A stretch of 64,000 bases of DNA from Chryseobacterium sp. SN22 (GTDB lineage: Bacteria; Bacteroidota; Bacteroidia; Flavobacteriales; Weeksellaceae). How positions within the stretch are numbered: position 1 is the stretch's first letter; each line of letters begins with the position of its first letter. A program made the translations under genes and the position numbers. The DNA lies in contig NZ_VTSX01000013.1 of assembly GCF_008329705.1 (NCBI RefSeq), positions 62,001 to 126,000 on the forward strand, given 5' to 3'. The notes under the pieces are model-generated. The model was not told where the DNA came from, searched no databases, and worked only from the letters and a program-made list of their open reading frames with translations. Positions 42,461 to 50,941 of this stretch are shown here, one piece after another.

Positions 42461-43699
42461 ATGAAAATTTTCAAGTTTGGTGGAGCATCGGTAAAGGATG
42501 CTGAAAGCGTAAAGAACGTGTCTATGGTTTTAAAAAGCCAGGGATTTGCCAAATGTTTGCTGGTAATTTCAGCGATGGGCAAGACGACGAATGAGTTGGA
42601 AAAAGTGGTGGAACTTTATTTCAGGAAGGATAACTATCAAACAGAGATTGAAAAAATAAAACGGAAACACATTGAAATCGCAGAGGGCCTGTTCCCGGAA
42701 AATCATGCTGTTTTTGCGGAAATCAATTTATTTTTTGATGATATTGATTCTTTCCTGCGCAGAAATAAGTCTCCGAATTATAATTTCGTCTACGACCAGG
42801 TCGTAAGCTGCGGAGAAATGATTTCCACGAAGATCCTGAGCGAATACCTGAACGAAATCCAGTTTACCAACCAGTGGCTGGATGCCCGGGATTACGTAAA
42901 AACCGACAATTCGTACCGGGAAGGGGTTGTAGACTGGACAAAAACAGAAGAATTTATTTCTAACCTAAATAAAGAAATCTGCTACGTTACCCAGGGTTTT
43001 ATCGGGTCAGATGAAAACAATTTCACCGTAACACTGGGAAGAGAAGGTTCCGATTATTCGGCTGCTATTTTCGCTTATTGCCTGAATGCAGAAGCCATGA
43101 CCATCTGGAAAGATGTACCGGGCGTAATGACAGGAGATCCGAGAAAGTTCAAAGATGTTACCCTGCTTTCCAATATTTCTTATGAAGAGGCCATCGAGAT
43201 GGCTTACTACGGGGCGAGTGTAATCCACCCGAAAACGCTGCAGCCGCTTCAGCAGAAAAATATTCCTTTCTATGTAAAATCTTTTGTGGATCCCACAAAA
43301 GCAGGAACGAAAGTCGGGGCTTCAGAAAAAAACCAAAGTGAGGAATCATATATTTTAAAGGAAAACCAAACTCTGCTGAAAATCTCAACAAGAGACTTTT
43401 CATTCATTGCAGAAGATCATATGAGTTTAATTTTCGGATATCTTTCCAAAAATAAAATCAAGGTTTCTTTGATGCAGAATTCTGCTATTTCCCTGGCTTT
43501 ATGCCTGGAAGATAAATTCAACCAGGTAGATGAGCTGAATGAAGAACTGCAGAAATCATTTAAAACCGAAATCGTAAAAAATGTATCTTTATTCACCGTA
43601 AGGAATGCTAAAATAGAGAACATAGATCAATTTTACCAGGAAAAAAGTGTATTATTGGAGCAGATTTCGAAGAATACGCTTCAAATGGTAACACAATAA
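42461..43699 (+). CDS. lysC: Aspartate kinase (monofunctional)
   Basis: 412 residues. The kinase domain opens KIFKFGGASVKDAESVKNVS (KFGGASV), with TQGFIGSDENNFTVTLGREGSDYSAA for the nucleotide/aspartate site and WKDVPGVMTGDPRKFKD. Two C-terminal ACT-like regions are shorter than usual. There is no fused homoserine dehydrogenase, so this is the monofunctional enzyme of the lysine/threonine/methionine pathway. It is followed 22 nt later by the OlsF-like gene on the same strand, which has no metabolic connection that I know. Confidence 0.92.
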   Translation: MKIFKFGGASVKDAESVKNVSMVLKSQGFAKCLLVISAMGKTTNELEKVVELYFRKDNYQTEIEKIKRKHIEIAEGLFPENHAVFAEINLFFDDIDSFLRRNKSPNYNFVYDQVVSCGEMISTKILSEYLNEIQFTNQWLDARDYVKTDNSYREGVVDWTKTEEFISNLNKEICYVTQGFIGSDENNFTVTLGREGSDYSAAIFAYCLNAEAMTIWKDVPGVMTGDPRKFKDVTLLSNISYEEAIEMAYYGASVIHPKTLQPLQQKNIPFYVKSFVDPTKAGTKVGASEKNQSEESYILKENQTLLKISTRDFSFIAEDHMSLIFGYLSKNKIKVSLMQNSAISLALCLEDKFNQVDELNEELQKSFKTEIVKNVSLFTVRNAKIENIDQFYQEKSVLLEQISKNTLQMVTQ

Positions 43700-43721
43700 A
43701 ACTAATTACGACTAAACACAC

Positions 43722-45563
43722 ATGAGTTTAATTTCGAAAAACGATTTAATTAAAGCTTCCGGCTTACATAAGATAGGATTTCTGAAAAATCCTGTAGCTT
43801 CTGCTGTGATGAGCATTGCCAAGATCAACGAAGTAAATAAATTATACAATAAACTGAAAGATAAGGAAGGTAAAGACTTTTTCGACTCATTTGTGAGAGA
43901 GCGTAATTTAAGCTATATCGCTTTTGAAGAGGATCTGGCCAAAATTCCGAAAACGGGGCCGTTTATTCTGGTTTCCAACCACCCGCTGGGTGCGATCGAC
44001 GGAATCCTGATGTGCAAGATCTTATCGGAAGTGCGTCCGGATTTTAAGGTGATGGGAAATTTCCTCCTGGAAAAGATCAAACCGATGGAACCATATGTTA
44101 TTTCCGTCAACCCTTTTGAAAACAGAAAAGGCGCATACAGCAGCTCTTCCGGAATGCGTGAAACTCTAAAGCACCTTCAAGACGGCGGCTGTGTAGGGAT
44201 TTTCCCGGCAGGGGAAGTTTCCAACAAAAACAACCCTTATGGCGAAATACTGGATAAAGACTGGGAGAAACCGGCACTGAAACTTATCCGAATGGCTAAA
44301 GTGCCGGTGGTTCCTATGTATTTCCATGCAAAGAACAGCAGGATGTTTTACCAGGTCGCAAAGCTGCATCCCAATTTACAGACCGTGATGCTTCCTGCGG
44401 AGATGATGAAAGACCGGGAAAAACCGATCAGGATCAGGATCGGAAAGCCGATTACGGTAAAAGCCATGGACGACATGGAAACGATCGAAGAGCTGGGGGA
44501 GTTTCTGAAACGTAAGGTTTATATGATGCAATCTTATTACGAAAAGAGGAAATCGCTGGCGCAAAGCATCAATCTTAAAAACTTATCGGTAAAGTTCCCT
44601 TTGTTAAAAGAAGAGAATATTGTCCAGAACATCATTGATGAAACACCGAAAGAAGATATTTTAAAAGATATTTCCAAGCTGAAAGGGACAGATAAAATGT
44701 TTTTCAGCAACGGGAATTACGAAGTCTACTTTACCACTTACGAGGAGATTCCTTCGATCATGAGGGAAATAGGACGTCAGCGTGAACTGACTTTCCGCGC
44801 TGTAGGCGAAGGCAGCAACCTGCCTTTCGACCTGGATGAATACGATAAGCATTACCATCATCTTTTCCTTTGGGACAGCGCTGCGGAACAGCTCGTAGGC
44901 GCTTACCGGATGGCTTTGGGTAAAGAAGTGATGAAAAAATCCGGAATCAGGGGATTCTATACCAGTTCGCTCTTTGAATTCGAGCAGGACATACACCCTT
45001 TTTTCAAAAAAGTGATTGAAATGGGCCGTGCCTATATCTGCCAGGAATACCAGCAGAAACCGCTTCCTCTCTTTCTTTTGTGGCGGGGGATCGTGCATGT
45101 CTGCCTGAGAAATCCGGATCATAAATTCCTGATGGGAGGTGTAAGTATTTCCAACAAATTTTCGGAATTCTCAAAATCGCTGATGATTGAGTTTATGCGG
45201 TCGAATTATTATGATTCCGCCGTGGCCCAATATATTACGCCGAGAAATGAATACAAGGTGAAACTCAGAGACCGGGACAAGCATTTGTTTTTCGAGGAAA
45301 TGGAGTCTGATTTAAATAAACTTGATAAAATCATAGATGATCTCGAACCGGAGCTGAGACTGCCTGTTTTAATTAAAAAATACATCAAGCAAAATGCAAA
45401 AGTAATCGCTTTTAACGTCGATCCGAACTTTAACGATGCGATTGACGGGCTGATGTACATCCGGATAAGTGATCTTCCTGAAAGCACCATTAAGCCTGTA
45501 TTGGAAGAGATGAGTGAGCAGATCCGCAGGGAACAGGAAAATAATCCGGTTGAAAATCAGTAG
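43722..45563 (+). CDS. olsF: Bifunctional acyltransferase, OlsF-like ornithine-lipid synthase
   Basis: 613 residues, two domains. The N-terminal half is a PlsC-type O-acyltransferase with SNHPLGAIDG (H87, D93; five rather than four residues between) and GIFPAGEVSNKN, which replaces the usual FPEGTRS. The C-terminal half (about 330-560) is an OlsB/acyl-ACP GNAT (RQRELTFRAVGEGSNLPFDL; VGAYRMALG; LFEFEQDIHPFFKKVIEMGR). This two-domain order is that of OlsF, which makes ornithine lipids in both steps and has been described for Flavobacterium. Assigned by architecture. Confidence 0.82.
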   Translation: MSLISKNDLIKASGLHKIGFLKNPVASAVMSIAKINEVNKLYNKLKDKEGKDFFDSFVRERNLSYIAFEEDLAKIPKTGPFILVSNHPLGAIDGILMCKILSEVRPDFKVMGNFLLEKIKPMEPYVISVNPFENRKGAYSSSSGMRETLKHLQDGGCVGIFPAGEVSNKNNPYGEILDKDWEKPALKLIRMAKVPVVPMYFHAKNSRMFYQVAKLHPNLQTVMLPAEMMKDREKPIRIRIGKPITVKAMDDMETIEELGEFLKRKVYMMQSYYEKRKSLAQSINLKNLSVKFPLLKEENIVQNIIDETPKEDILKDISKLKGTDKMFFSNGNYEVYFTTYEEIPSIMREIGRQRELTFRAVGEGSNLPFDLDEYDKHYHHLFLWDSAAEQLVGAYRMALGKEVMKKSGIRGFYTSSLFEFEQDIHPFFKKVIEMGRAYICQEYQQKPLPLFLLWRGIVHVCLRNPDHKFLMGGVSISNKFSEFSKSLMIEFMRSNYYDSAVAQYITPRNEYKVKLRDRDKHLFFEEMESDLNKLDKIIDDLEPELRLPVLIKKYIKQNAKVIAFNVDPNFNDAIDGLMYIRISDLPESTIKPVLEEMSEQIRREQENNPVENQ

Positions 45564-45599
45564 GTTTTTAGGTTTTATTAAAAAAAGTAGTGTTAATAC

Positions 45600-45630
45600 T
45601 TGCTTCATATACGAAAACTTACTACTTTTG
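45600..45630 (+). promoter_or_regulatory. Promoter of the first tRNA-Phe gene
   Basis: -33 TTG (45600-45602), a 20-nt spacer, -7 TACTTTTG (45623-45630). It ends 30 nt before the tRNA. Confidence 0.6.
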
Positions 45631-45660
45631 CATCACTTTAAAACAACGAAGTACAAGAAT

Positions 45661-45733
45661 GGTTTCTTAGCTCAGTTGGTAGAGCAATGGATTGAAAATC
45701 CATGTGTCCCTGGTTCGATTCCTGGAGAAACCA
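45661..45733 (+). tRNA. tRNA-Phe (GAA)
   Basis: The sequence folds as a canonical tRNA: acceptor GGTTTCT / AGAAACC, D arm GCTC...GAGC, anticodon stem ATGGA / TCCAT with loop TTGAAAA (anticodon GAA), and T arm CCTGG TTCGATT CCTGG. CCA is not encoded beyond the discriminator A. It is flanked by a dedicated promoter and terminator. Confidence 0.97.
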
Positions 45734-45736
45734 CTT

Positions 45737-45770
45737 AGAAAAACCACCTGTAAAAAGGTGGTTTTCTTTT
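45737..45770 (+). terminator. Rho-independent terminator after the first tRNA-Phe
   Basis: AAAACCACC / GGTGGTTTT, a 9-bp stem with an A-rich loop and a CTTTT tail, directly downstream of the tRNA. Confidence 0.8.
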
Positions 45771-45792
45771 CAAACTTGTTTTAAAATAAACC

Positions 45793-45823
45793 TTGCAGGA
45801 TTTAATAATTATTATTATTTTTG
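45793..45823 (+). promoter_or_regulatory. Promoter of the second tRNA-Phe gene
   Basis: -33 TTG (45793-45795), a 20-nt spacer, -7 TATTTTTG (45816-45823): the same architecture as the first copy. Confidence 0.6.
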
Positions 45824-45851
45824 CACCACTTCTAAAATGAAGTACAAGAAT

Positions 45852-45924
45852 GGTTTCTTAGCTCAGTTGGTAGAGCAATGGATTGAAAATCCATGTGTCC
45901 CTGGTTCGATTCCTGGAGAAACCA
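45852..45924 (+). tRNA. tRNA-Phe (GAA), second identical copy
   Basis: Identical to the tRNA at 45661-45733 over all 73 bases, as is the leader segment AAGTACAAGAAT upstream. A recent tandem duplication with its own promoter and terminator. Confidence 0.97.
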
Positions 45925-45930
45925 CTTAAA

Positions 45931-45959
45931 GTCATCTCATCCGAGGTGACCTTTTTTGT
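45931..45959 (+). terminator. Rho-independent terminator after the second tRNA-Phe
   Basis: GTCATCTC / GAGGTGAC, an 8-bp stem (one G-U) with loop ATCC and a CTTTTTT tail. Confidence 0.78.
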
Positions 45960-46059
45960 TTTTGACGGAATTTTTGTTAAATGGTGGTTAATATAACATC
46001 AATCACAAATCTTTTATCTGAAAATAAGTATCTTCGCTTTTTGAAATTTCTATTTAAGA

Positions 46060-47235
46060 ATGAAGAAGATTGTCTCCGGTTTATTTTTATTTTCTGCAAT
46101 AGCAGCCTTTGCCCAGGAAGCCATCCAGTTTCAGGATCTGCCTTTTAAAGATCTCATTGCCAAAGCAAAAAAGGAAAAGAAAATTGTTTTTCTGGATGCC
46201 TATGCTTCCTGGTGCGGCCCCTGCAAAATGATGGAAAGAAGTGTTTTTACCCAAAAGACAGTCGGAGATTATTTCAATGCCAATTTCGTAAATGCGAGAT
46301 TTGATATGGAAAAAGGAGAAGGAAGGGATATTGCCGCCAAGTATGGGGTAAGATCTTACCCTACTTACCTGTTCCTGAACGGCGACGGCGAACTTGTTTC
46401 GCAGAATTTCGGATATATGGAAGCAGGCATGTTCCTTACCATGGCCCGGGAGGTCAATTCCCCGAACAATAAAAAAGGCTCATTGAAAGAACGTTTTGCC
46501 CAAGGTGAAAAAGATCCGGAATTCCTGGTCAACATTATGAAGCTGAATTCTTCTTCGGATTATCCTTTTGCCAAACAGGCCTCCGAAAGGTATTTTGAAA
46601 ACAGGAAAAAAACGGAGGAATTTACAAAAGATGATGTGGGATTGCTGTTGTATTTCTTAAAATCAACCGAAGATAAAAATTATAAGACTTTCGTAAACAG
46701 GAAAGCAGACATCATCAAATTTTTACCCGAAGAAACCTATAAAGAGTTTGACAGCCAGATCAAATTGGGAAAAATCGTGGAACAATCCATTGATCCGCAA
46801 AGCAAAAAGATCAATGACGATTATTTCATAAAAAATGCCGAACCTTTAGTCGGAAAGCATGATGCGGAAATAAAGCTCAACCAGACCAAATTAAGCTATT
46901 ATGAACAGAACGCTAATTTCCCCGAATACGAAAAAGCGGCTCTTGCCTACTATAGAAATTCAGAAGCCTTTGAGCCCAATGAACTTCTGAAGGCTGCCTG
47001 GATGTTTTCTGAGCATATCAAAACCCCATCTTCCCTTAAAAAAGCAGCGGAATGGGCAGAAAAATCCGTCATGAGAAGTGAAACCTCCGAAAACACCTAT
47101 ATTCTTGCCAAGCTCTATCATTTGACGGGAAACAGGGAGATGGCAAAAACATATGCCGAAATGTCTAAAAACATAGCTACCCAATCACAGAAGGATTCCA
47201 CTTTAGCTGATGAATTATTGAAACAACTGAAATAA
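46060..47235 (+). CDS. Periplasmic thioredoxin-fold protein
   Basis: 391 residues. A signal peptide (KKIVSGLFLFSAIAAFAQ) leads a thioredoxin domain with the active site WCGPCK (C52, C55) and the cis-Pro in VRSYPTYLFL. A long helical C-terminal region (about 145-390) has TPR-like repeats. This belongs to a Bacteroidetes-type periplasmic thioredoxin group with a helical extension. It is a likely disulfide reductase; the partner is unknown. It lies 3 nt before the next gene, so the two share a transcript. Confidence 0.85.
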   Translation: MKKIVSGLFLFSAIAAFAQEAIQFQDLPFKDLIAKAKKEKKIVFLDAYASWCGPCKMMERSVFTQKTVGDYFNANFVNARFDMEKGEGRDIAAKYGVRSYPTYLFLNGDGELVSQNFGYMEAGMFLTMAREVNSPNNKKGSLKERFAQGEKDPEFLVNIMKLNSSSDYPFAKQASERYFENRKKTEEFTKDDVGLLLYFLKSTEDKNYKTFVNRKADIIKFLPEETYKEFDSQIKLGKIVEQSIDPQSKKINDDYFIKNAEPLVGKHDAEIKLNQTKLSYYEQNANFPEYEKAALAYYRNSEAFEPNELLKAAWMFSEHIKTPSSLKKAAEWAEKSVMRSETSENTYILAKLYHLTGNREMAKTYAEMSKNIATQSQKDSTLADELLKQLK

Positions 47236-47238
47236 CGA

Positions 47239-47871
47239 ATGTCAAAAATTAAATTTATTACAGGATTTCTCACCCTGTTTTTATTAGGAAACTTAAAAGC
47301 TCAGGAATTGAAGCAGCCTGCTGAAAAAAGCGTATATGTGAAGGGGAATGCTTTATTTATCCCTATTGGAATTGTCAATCTGGCGCTGGAGCATCAGATC
47401 ACTAAAAAGATAACAGTACAGGGCGATGTGTTTATTTCCCCTTGGAAATCTTTTGCAGGACACGAGCTGCAGTACTACTCCATCTCATTGGAAGGAAGGT
47501 ATTACTTTAACGAAGCTTTTAAGCATTTTTACGTCGGAGCCAATATTGCAGGATCACGTTTTAACGTACAGAAATGGAACTACTGGAATGACAATGTCGG
47601 CGTTGATGAGGAAACAGGAATTGTCCGAAAAAATTCAGACCTTTACCAAAAGGGATATTCGGTGATATTCGGGGTTACCGCAGGATACCAGTTTAAAGTT
47701 TCGGACCGTTGGAACATCGACCTTTATGGAACGGTAGGAACTTCCCAGGATTTTTACAAAGGATACGACCGCTCGAGAGGCGACCGTTACGATAAAGCAA
47801 CCGGCTATAACAAAAGCGGTGAAATCATTCCGTACAGAGGCGGTGTGATGATTTCTTACAAATTAAAATAA
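47239..47871 (+). CDS. Outer-membrane beta-barrel protein (DUF3575)
   Basis: 210 residues. A signal peptide (ITGFLTLFLLGNLKAQ) leads an eight-strand barrel-like series (VKGNALFIPIGIVNLALEHQ; ITVQGDVFISPWKSFAGHEL; SISLEGRYYFNE; HFYVGANIAGSRFNVQKW). The last strand ends in ISYKLK. I recall the NALFIPIGIVNLALE...PWKSF pattern as DUF3575. It is the second gene of the thioredoxin operon. Function unknown. Confidence 0.75.
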   Translation: MSKIKFITGFLTLFLLGNLKAQELKQPAEKSVYVKGNALFIPIGIVNLALEHQITKKITVQGDVFISPWKSFAGHELQYYSISLEGRYYFNEAFKHFYVGANIAGSRFNVQKWNYWNDNVGVDEETGIVRKNSDLYQKGYSVIFGVTAGYQFKVSDRWNIDLYGTVGTSQDFYKGYDRSRGDRYDKATGYNKSGEIIPYRGGVMISYKLK

Positions 47872-47875
47872 ACTC

Positions 47876-48082
47876 ATGAAATTATTCGGAAAGAACCATA
47901 TCATTATTTGTGTTATCACGTTTGCCATTCTTTTTCTGATGAATTACCTCGGAAACGATCAGGCGGACAAGCTTGAAAGAGCCCTGATGATTGCCGGAGC
48001 AGGCGTTATCGGGCTGTCCATTGGTTTGGTCATCATGAACAAAGGAAAAGATGACAAGACCCCGCCACATAATTTTGACTGA
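47876..48082 (+). CDS. Small two-helix membrane protein
   Basis: 68 residues. Two hydrophobic helices (IIICVITFAILFLMNYL and ALMIAGAGVIGLSIGLVIM) are followed by a short basic, acidic tail. It lies 4 nt after the DUF3575 gene, ending the operon of three. No family recognised. Position and hydrophobic pattern support a real gene. Confidence 0.65.
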   Translation: MKLFGKNHIIICVITFAILFLMNYLGNDQADKLERALMIAGAGVIGLSIGLVIMNKGKDDKTPPHNFD

Positions 48083-48166
48083 TATAAAATGAATAGTCAA
48101 TGGTCAATTCGCTGTTGCTAATCAATTGACAATTGACTGGCGACGCCAAATTAACCATTGACCTTT

Positions 48167-49378
48167 TTATTTTTCATAAACTATATATTTCTCCCTAATC
48201 TTTTCAAAGGCTTCCAGATCGGATTTCCAGGATGCTTTAATCCCGGAGACTGATTTTCCGGCAATAATCTGCTTCCTCAGTTCATCACTTCCGGCCAGCG
48301 TATCAAACCAGTAATTTTTTCCCGCTGCAGGCTTCAGGAAAAAATCCAATTCCGGATTTCTGTAATTTTTAAAGGCTTTCACCAGCCATTCCATATTCAG
48401 TTCCCTCAAATCTCCCTTATAGTTCGAAAGGTTTTCACCATAACATAATTTTCCGTTTAAAAAAGGGTCTTTTGCGCCGGCCGTCGGTTTTGGAGTAAAC
48501 GGGTAAGGCAGGCTTCTGGTCCAGGGCGAACCATAGATCTGAAACGGCAGATCCGTGCCCCGGCCTACGGAAACCTGGGTTCCCTCAAAAAAACAAAGGC
48601 TGGGATACAGATTGATCGACCGGTCATTCGGCAGGTTGGGTGAAGGCCTGTCCAGCATTGGGTAACGTCTGGTTTTATGGTAATTTTTCATTGGGATCAG
48701 GGTATATTTTGCCTGGACCTTATTTTTAAGCCAGCCTTCGCCATTCACCATTTTCCCGTATTCGCCGATGGTTAAACCGTACACAACCGGAACTTCATGC
48801 ATCCCGACAAAGCTGGTCCATTTTTTCCTTAAGACGGGTCCGTCCGTATAACCGTCATGCGGATTCGGGCGGTCCAGCACGATTACCTCCACCTTATTCT
48901 CCGCTCCGGCTTCCATCACATACGTTAAAGTGGAAATGTAGGTATAAAAACGGACGCCGACATCCTGAATATCAAACACGATTACATCAATCCCCTTCAA
49001 CTGTTCAGCACTTGGCTTCTTGTTGTTGCCATAAAGGGAAACAATAGGAATTCCGGTTTTTACATCAATCCCGTTTTTTACCTTTTCCCCGGCATCCGCA
49101 TCTCCCCTGAAACCGTGCTCAGGTGCAAAAATGGATTTGATTTTAATTCCGTTTTTTACCAGAAAATCCACCACATGCGTCTTGTCGCTCATCAGCCCGG
49201 TCTGGTTGGTCACGACACCAATGGTCTTGCCTTGCAACAAGGGCAGATACAGGGCAGGCTGATCCGCTCCGGTTTTAAAATCATCTTTATGGTGAACCTG
49301 AGAATAATATTGATTGAATACTCCTAAAAAAATTAGGCAAATAAGAAGTAAATTTTTAATTTTGAAATCTAAATTCAT
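48167..49378 (-). CDS. namZ: Exo-beta-N-acetylmuramidase NamZ (DUF1343 family)
   Basis: 403 residues from the ATG at 49378 (MNLDFKIKNLLLIC); the longer frame would run into the divergent gene. A signal peptide with a weak hydrophobic core (LLLICLIFLGVFNQYYSQ) is followed by a DUF1343/NamZ catalytic fold: TIGVVTNQTGLM, KSIFAPEHGFRGDADAGEKV, FDIQDVGVRFYTYISTL and DRPNPHDG. NamZ releases N-acetylmuramic acid from peptidoglycan fragments and works in MurNAc recycling. It is divergent from the permease gene, with start codons 4 bp apart. Confidence 0.85.
   Translation of the reverse strand: MNLDFKIKNLLLICLIFLGVFNQYYSQVHHKDDFKTGADQPALYLPLLQGKTIGVVTNQTGLMSDKTHVVDFLVKNGIKIKSIFAPEHGFRGDADAGEKVKNGIDVKTGIPIVSLYGNNKKPSAEQLKGIDVIVFDIQDVGVRFYTYISTLTYVMEAGAENKVEVIVLDRPNPHDGYTDGPVLRKKWTSFVGMHEVPVVYGLTIGEYGKMVNGEGWLKNKVQAKYTLIPMKNYHKTRRYPMLDRPSPNLPNDRSINLYPSLCFFEGTQVSVGRGTDLPFQIYGSPWTRSLPYPFTPKPTAGAKDPFLNGKLCYGENLSNYKGDLRELNMEWLVKAFKNYRNPELDFFLKPAAGKNYWFDTLAGSDELRKQIIAGKSVSGIKASWKSDLEAFEKIREKYIVYEK
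49357..49364 (+). promoter_or_regulatory. -7 promoter element of the FtsX-type permease gene
   Basis: TAATTTTG matches TAnnTTTG. It lies within the namZ coding start region and 18 nt before the preferred TTG at 49383. Confidence 0.45.
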
Positions 49379-49382
49379 CGTC

Positions 49383-50612
49383 TTGAGCTTTCCTTTATAT
49401 TTTTCCAAAAAAATAGCGTTTTCCAAAGATAACAAAAATAACCTATCGCGGGTGATCATCTTTATCGGCAGGCTTTCTGTGGCTTTGGGAATCATCGTTT
49501 CACTGATCACCGTTTCCACGGGATTCGGTTCCAAGAAGGCGATCAAGGAAAGACTGGCCGATTTCAGCGGGCATATTACCGTGCGGTCGACCCGGTCCAA
49601 TTCTTCCTATAATACTTCGGTACTGGATAACCAGGGGCTGGACCTGAAGAAAATCAGGGAGCTGCCGGATGTGGCAAGCGTCCAGAAATATGCTACGGTA
49701 ACCGGGATCATGCGGAATGAACATAATTTTGCCGGCATTATCTTCAAAGGTGTCGGAAAGGATTTCGACAGCCTCAGATTCAAGAAATTCCTGACCGCCG
49801 GAAGTTCGCCGAAAGTTACCGAGAAAGGATACTACAACGGCGTGACGATTTCGCAGAAGATTGCCAACGATCTTCATTTAAAAGTAAAAGACAGCATTGT
49901 CACTGTTTTCTCCAAAGCAGACCAGAAACCCATTTACAGGAAATTTGAAGTGGTCGGAATCTACAGGACCGATATTAAAATGATTGATGACCAATTCGTG
50001 CTCGGCGGAATCAACCATGTCCGCAAAATCCAGGATATGAAACCGGATGAAATCGGCGGACTTGATATTTTCTTTAACAACGTGAACGATACCGACCGGA
50101 ACCTTCCGGAAATCGAAAAACTGATCGGCTATAAAAATTACGCAGAAAAAGCCACAGAAAAATTCCCGCAGATTACCGACTGGATCAGTATTTTCGATAC
50201 CAACATTGCACTGATCATTATCATCATGCTGATTGTAGTCGTTATCAATATCATCATGGTTCTTCTTATCCTGATTATTGAGCGGACGAATTCCATAGGC
50301 CTACTGAAAACTTTAGGAGCCAGCAATGCACAGATCAGAGCAACTTTCATCAATTATACGCTGATCATTATGATTCCGGGATTATTGTACGGAAATGCCA
50401 TCGGTCTTGGATTAATTTTCATCCAGAAGATTTTTGGGGTGATTAAATTAAATCCGGAGAATTATTACGTAAGCACTGTTCCGGTAGATCTCAATCCGAT
50501 TGCCATTATCTCCATTTCTCTTGGAATCCTGCTTATTTCCGGTCTGGCTCTTATCGTTCCAAGCTATCTGATCAGTAAAATTTCTCCGGTAAAAGCAATC
50601 AAATACAATTAG
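49383..50612 (+). CDS. FtsX-type ABC permease (MacB/LolE-like)
   Basis: About 409 residues from TTG at 49383 (LSFPLYFSKKIAFSKDNK); there is no ATG nearby. The longer frame, from TTG 49314, would sit inside namZ. An N-terminal helix, a large periplasmic domain (about 80-270) and three C-terminal helices (IALIIIIMLIVVVINIIMVL; GLLKTLGASNAQI coupling segment; ISLGILLISGLALIVPS) give the LolC/MacB/FtsX plan. No ATPase gene is adjacent, so its partner must be elsewhere. Possibly lipoprotein export. Confidence 0.8.
   Translation: MSFPLYFSKKIAFSKDNKNNLSRVIIFIGRLSVALGIIVSLITVSTGFGSKKAIKERLADFSGHITVRSTRSNSSYNTSVLDNQGLDLKKIRELPDVASVQKYATVTGIMRNEHNFAGIIFKGVGKDFDSLRFKKFLTAGSSPKVTEKGYYNGVTISQKIANDLHLKVKDSIVTVFSKADQKPIYRKFEVVGIYRTDIKMIDDQFVLGGINHVRKIQDMKPDEIGGLDIFFNNVNDTDRNLPEIEKLIGYKNYAEKATEKFPQITDWISIFDTNIALIIIIMLIVVVINIIMVLLILIIERTNSIGLLKTLGASNAQIRATFINYTLIIMIPGLLYGNAIGLGLIFIQKIFGVIKLNPENYYVSTVPVDLNPIAIISISLGILLISGLALIVPSYLISKISPVKAIKYN
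49424..49431 (-). promoter_or_regulatory. -7 promoter element of namZ
   Basis: TATCTTTG on the minus strand is an exact TAnnTTTG match, located inside the start region of the divergent permease gene, about 45 nt before the namZ ATG. Confidence 0.45.
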
Positions 50613-50912
50613 ATCAATTGTGAATAGGGAATTCTACTTCAAAAAAGATGGACCAGTGACTCACAGAAATTGACCACTGGCATTAAAGGTTGACGGTGAA
50701 TTATCAATTCATTTCATTCACGATTTTATGATTGATATTGTCGAATTCAGGTATCGAAATAAAAAAGCGGCGTTACGAATTTTTTAAAAATTCATCGGAG
50801 CTAAATAAATTATCATAAATAATTAATTGACCATCTTATATCTATGATGCAAGATTACATTTAATTTGTCTTTTTGATGATGTGCAAGTCATGATTAATT
50901 ATCTGAAAGCCG

Positions 50913-50920
50913 TATCTTTG
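50913..50920 (+). promoter_or_regulatory. -7 promoter element of the cysteine synthase-like gene
   Basis: TATCTTTG matches TAnnTTTG and lies 21 nt before the ATG at 50942. The 330-nt gap upstream (50613-50912) holds only A/T-rich sequence and short inverted fragments of CCAGTGGTCAATT-like sequence; I see no gene in it. Confidence 0.5.
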
Positions 50921-50941
50921 CGCGTGCTTTAAAAAACATTT

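Noticed and set aside
45514..45929. Two open frames giving the same LAQLVEQWIENPCVPG-type peptide
   Set aside because: They translate the tRNA-Phe genes themselves; identical tRNA sequence explains the repeated peptide.
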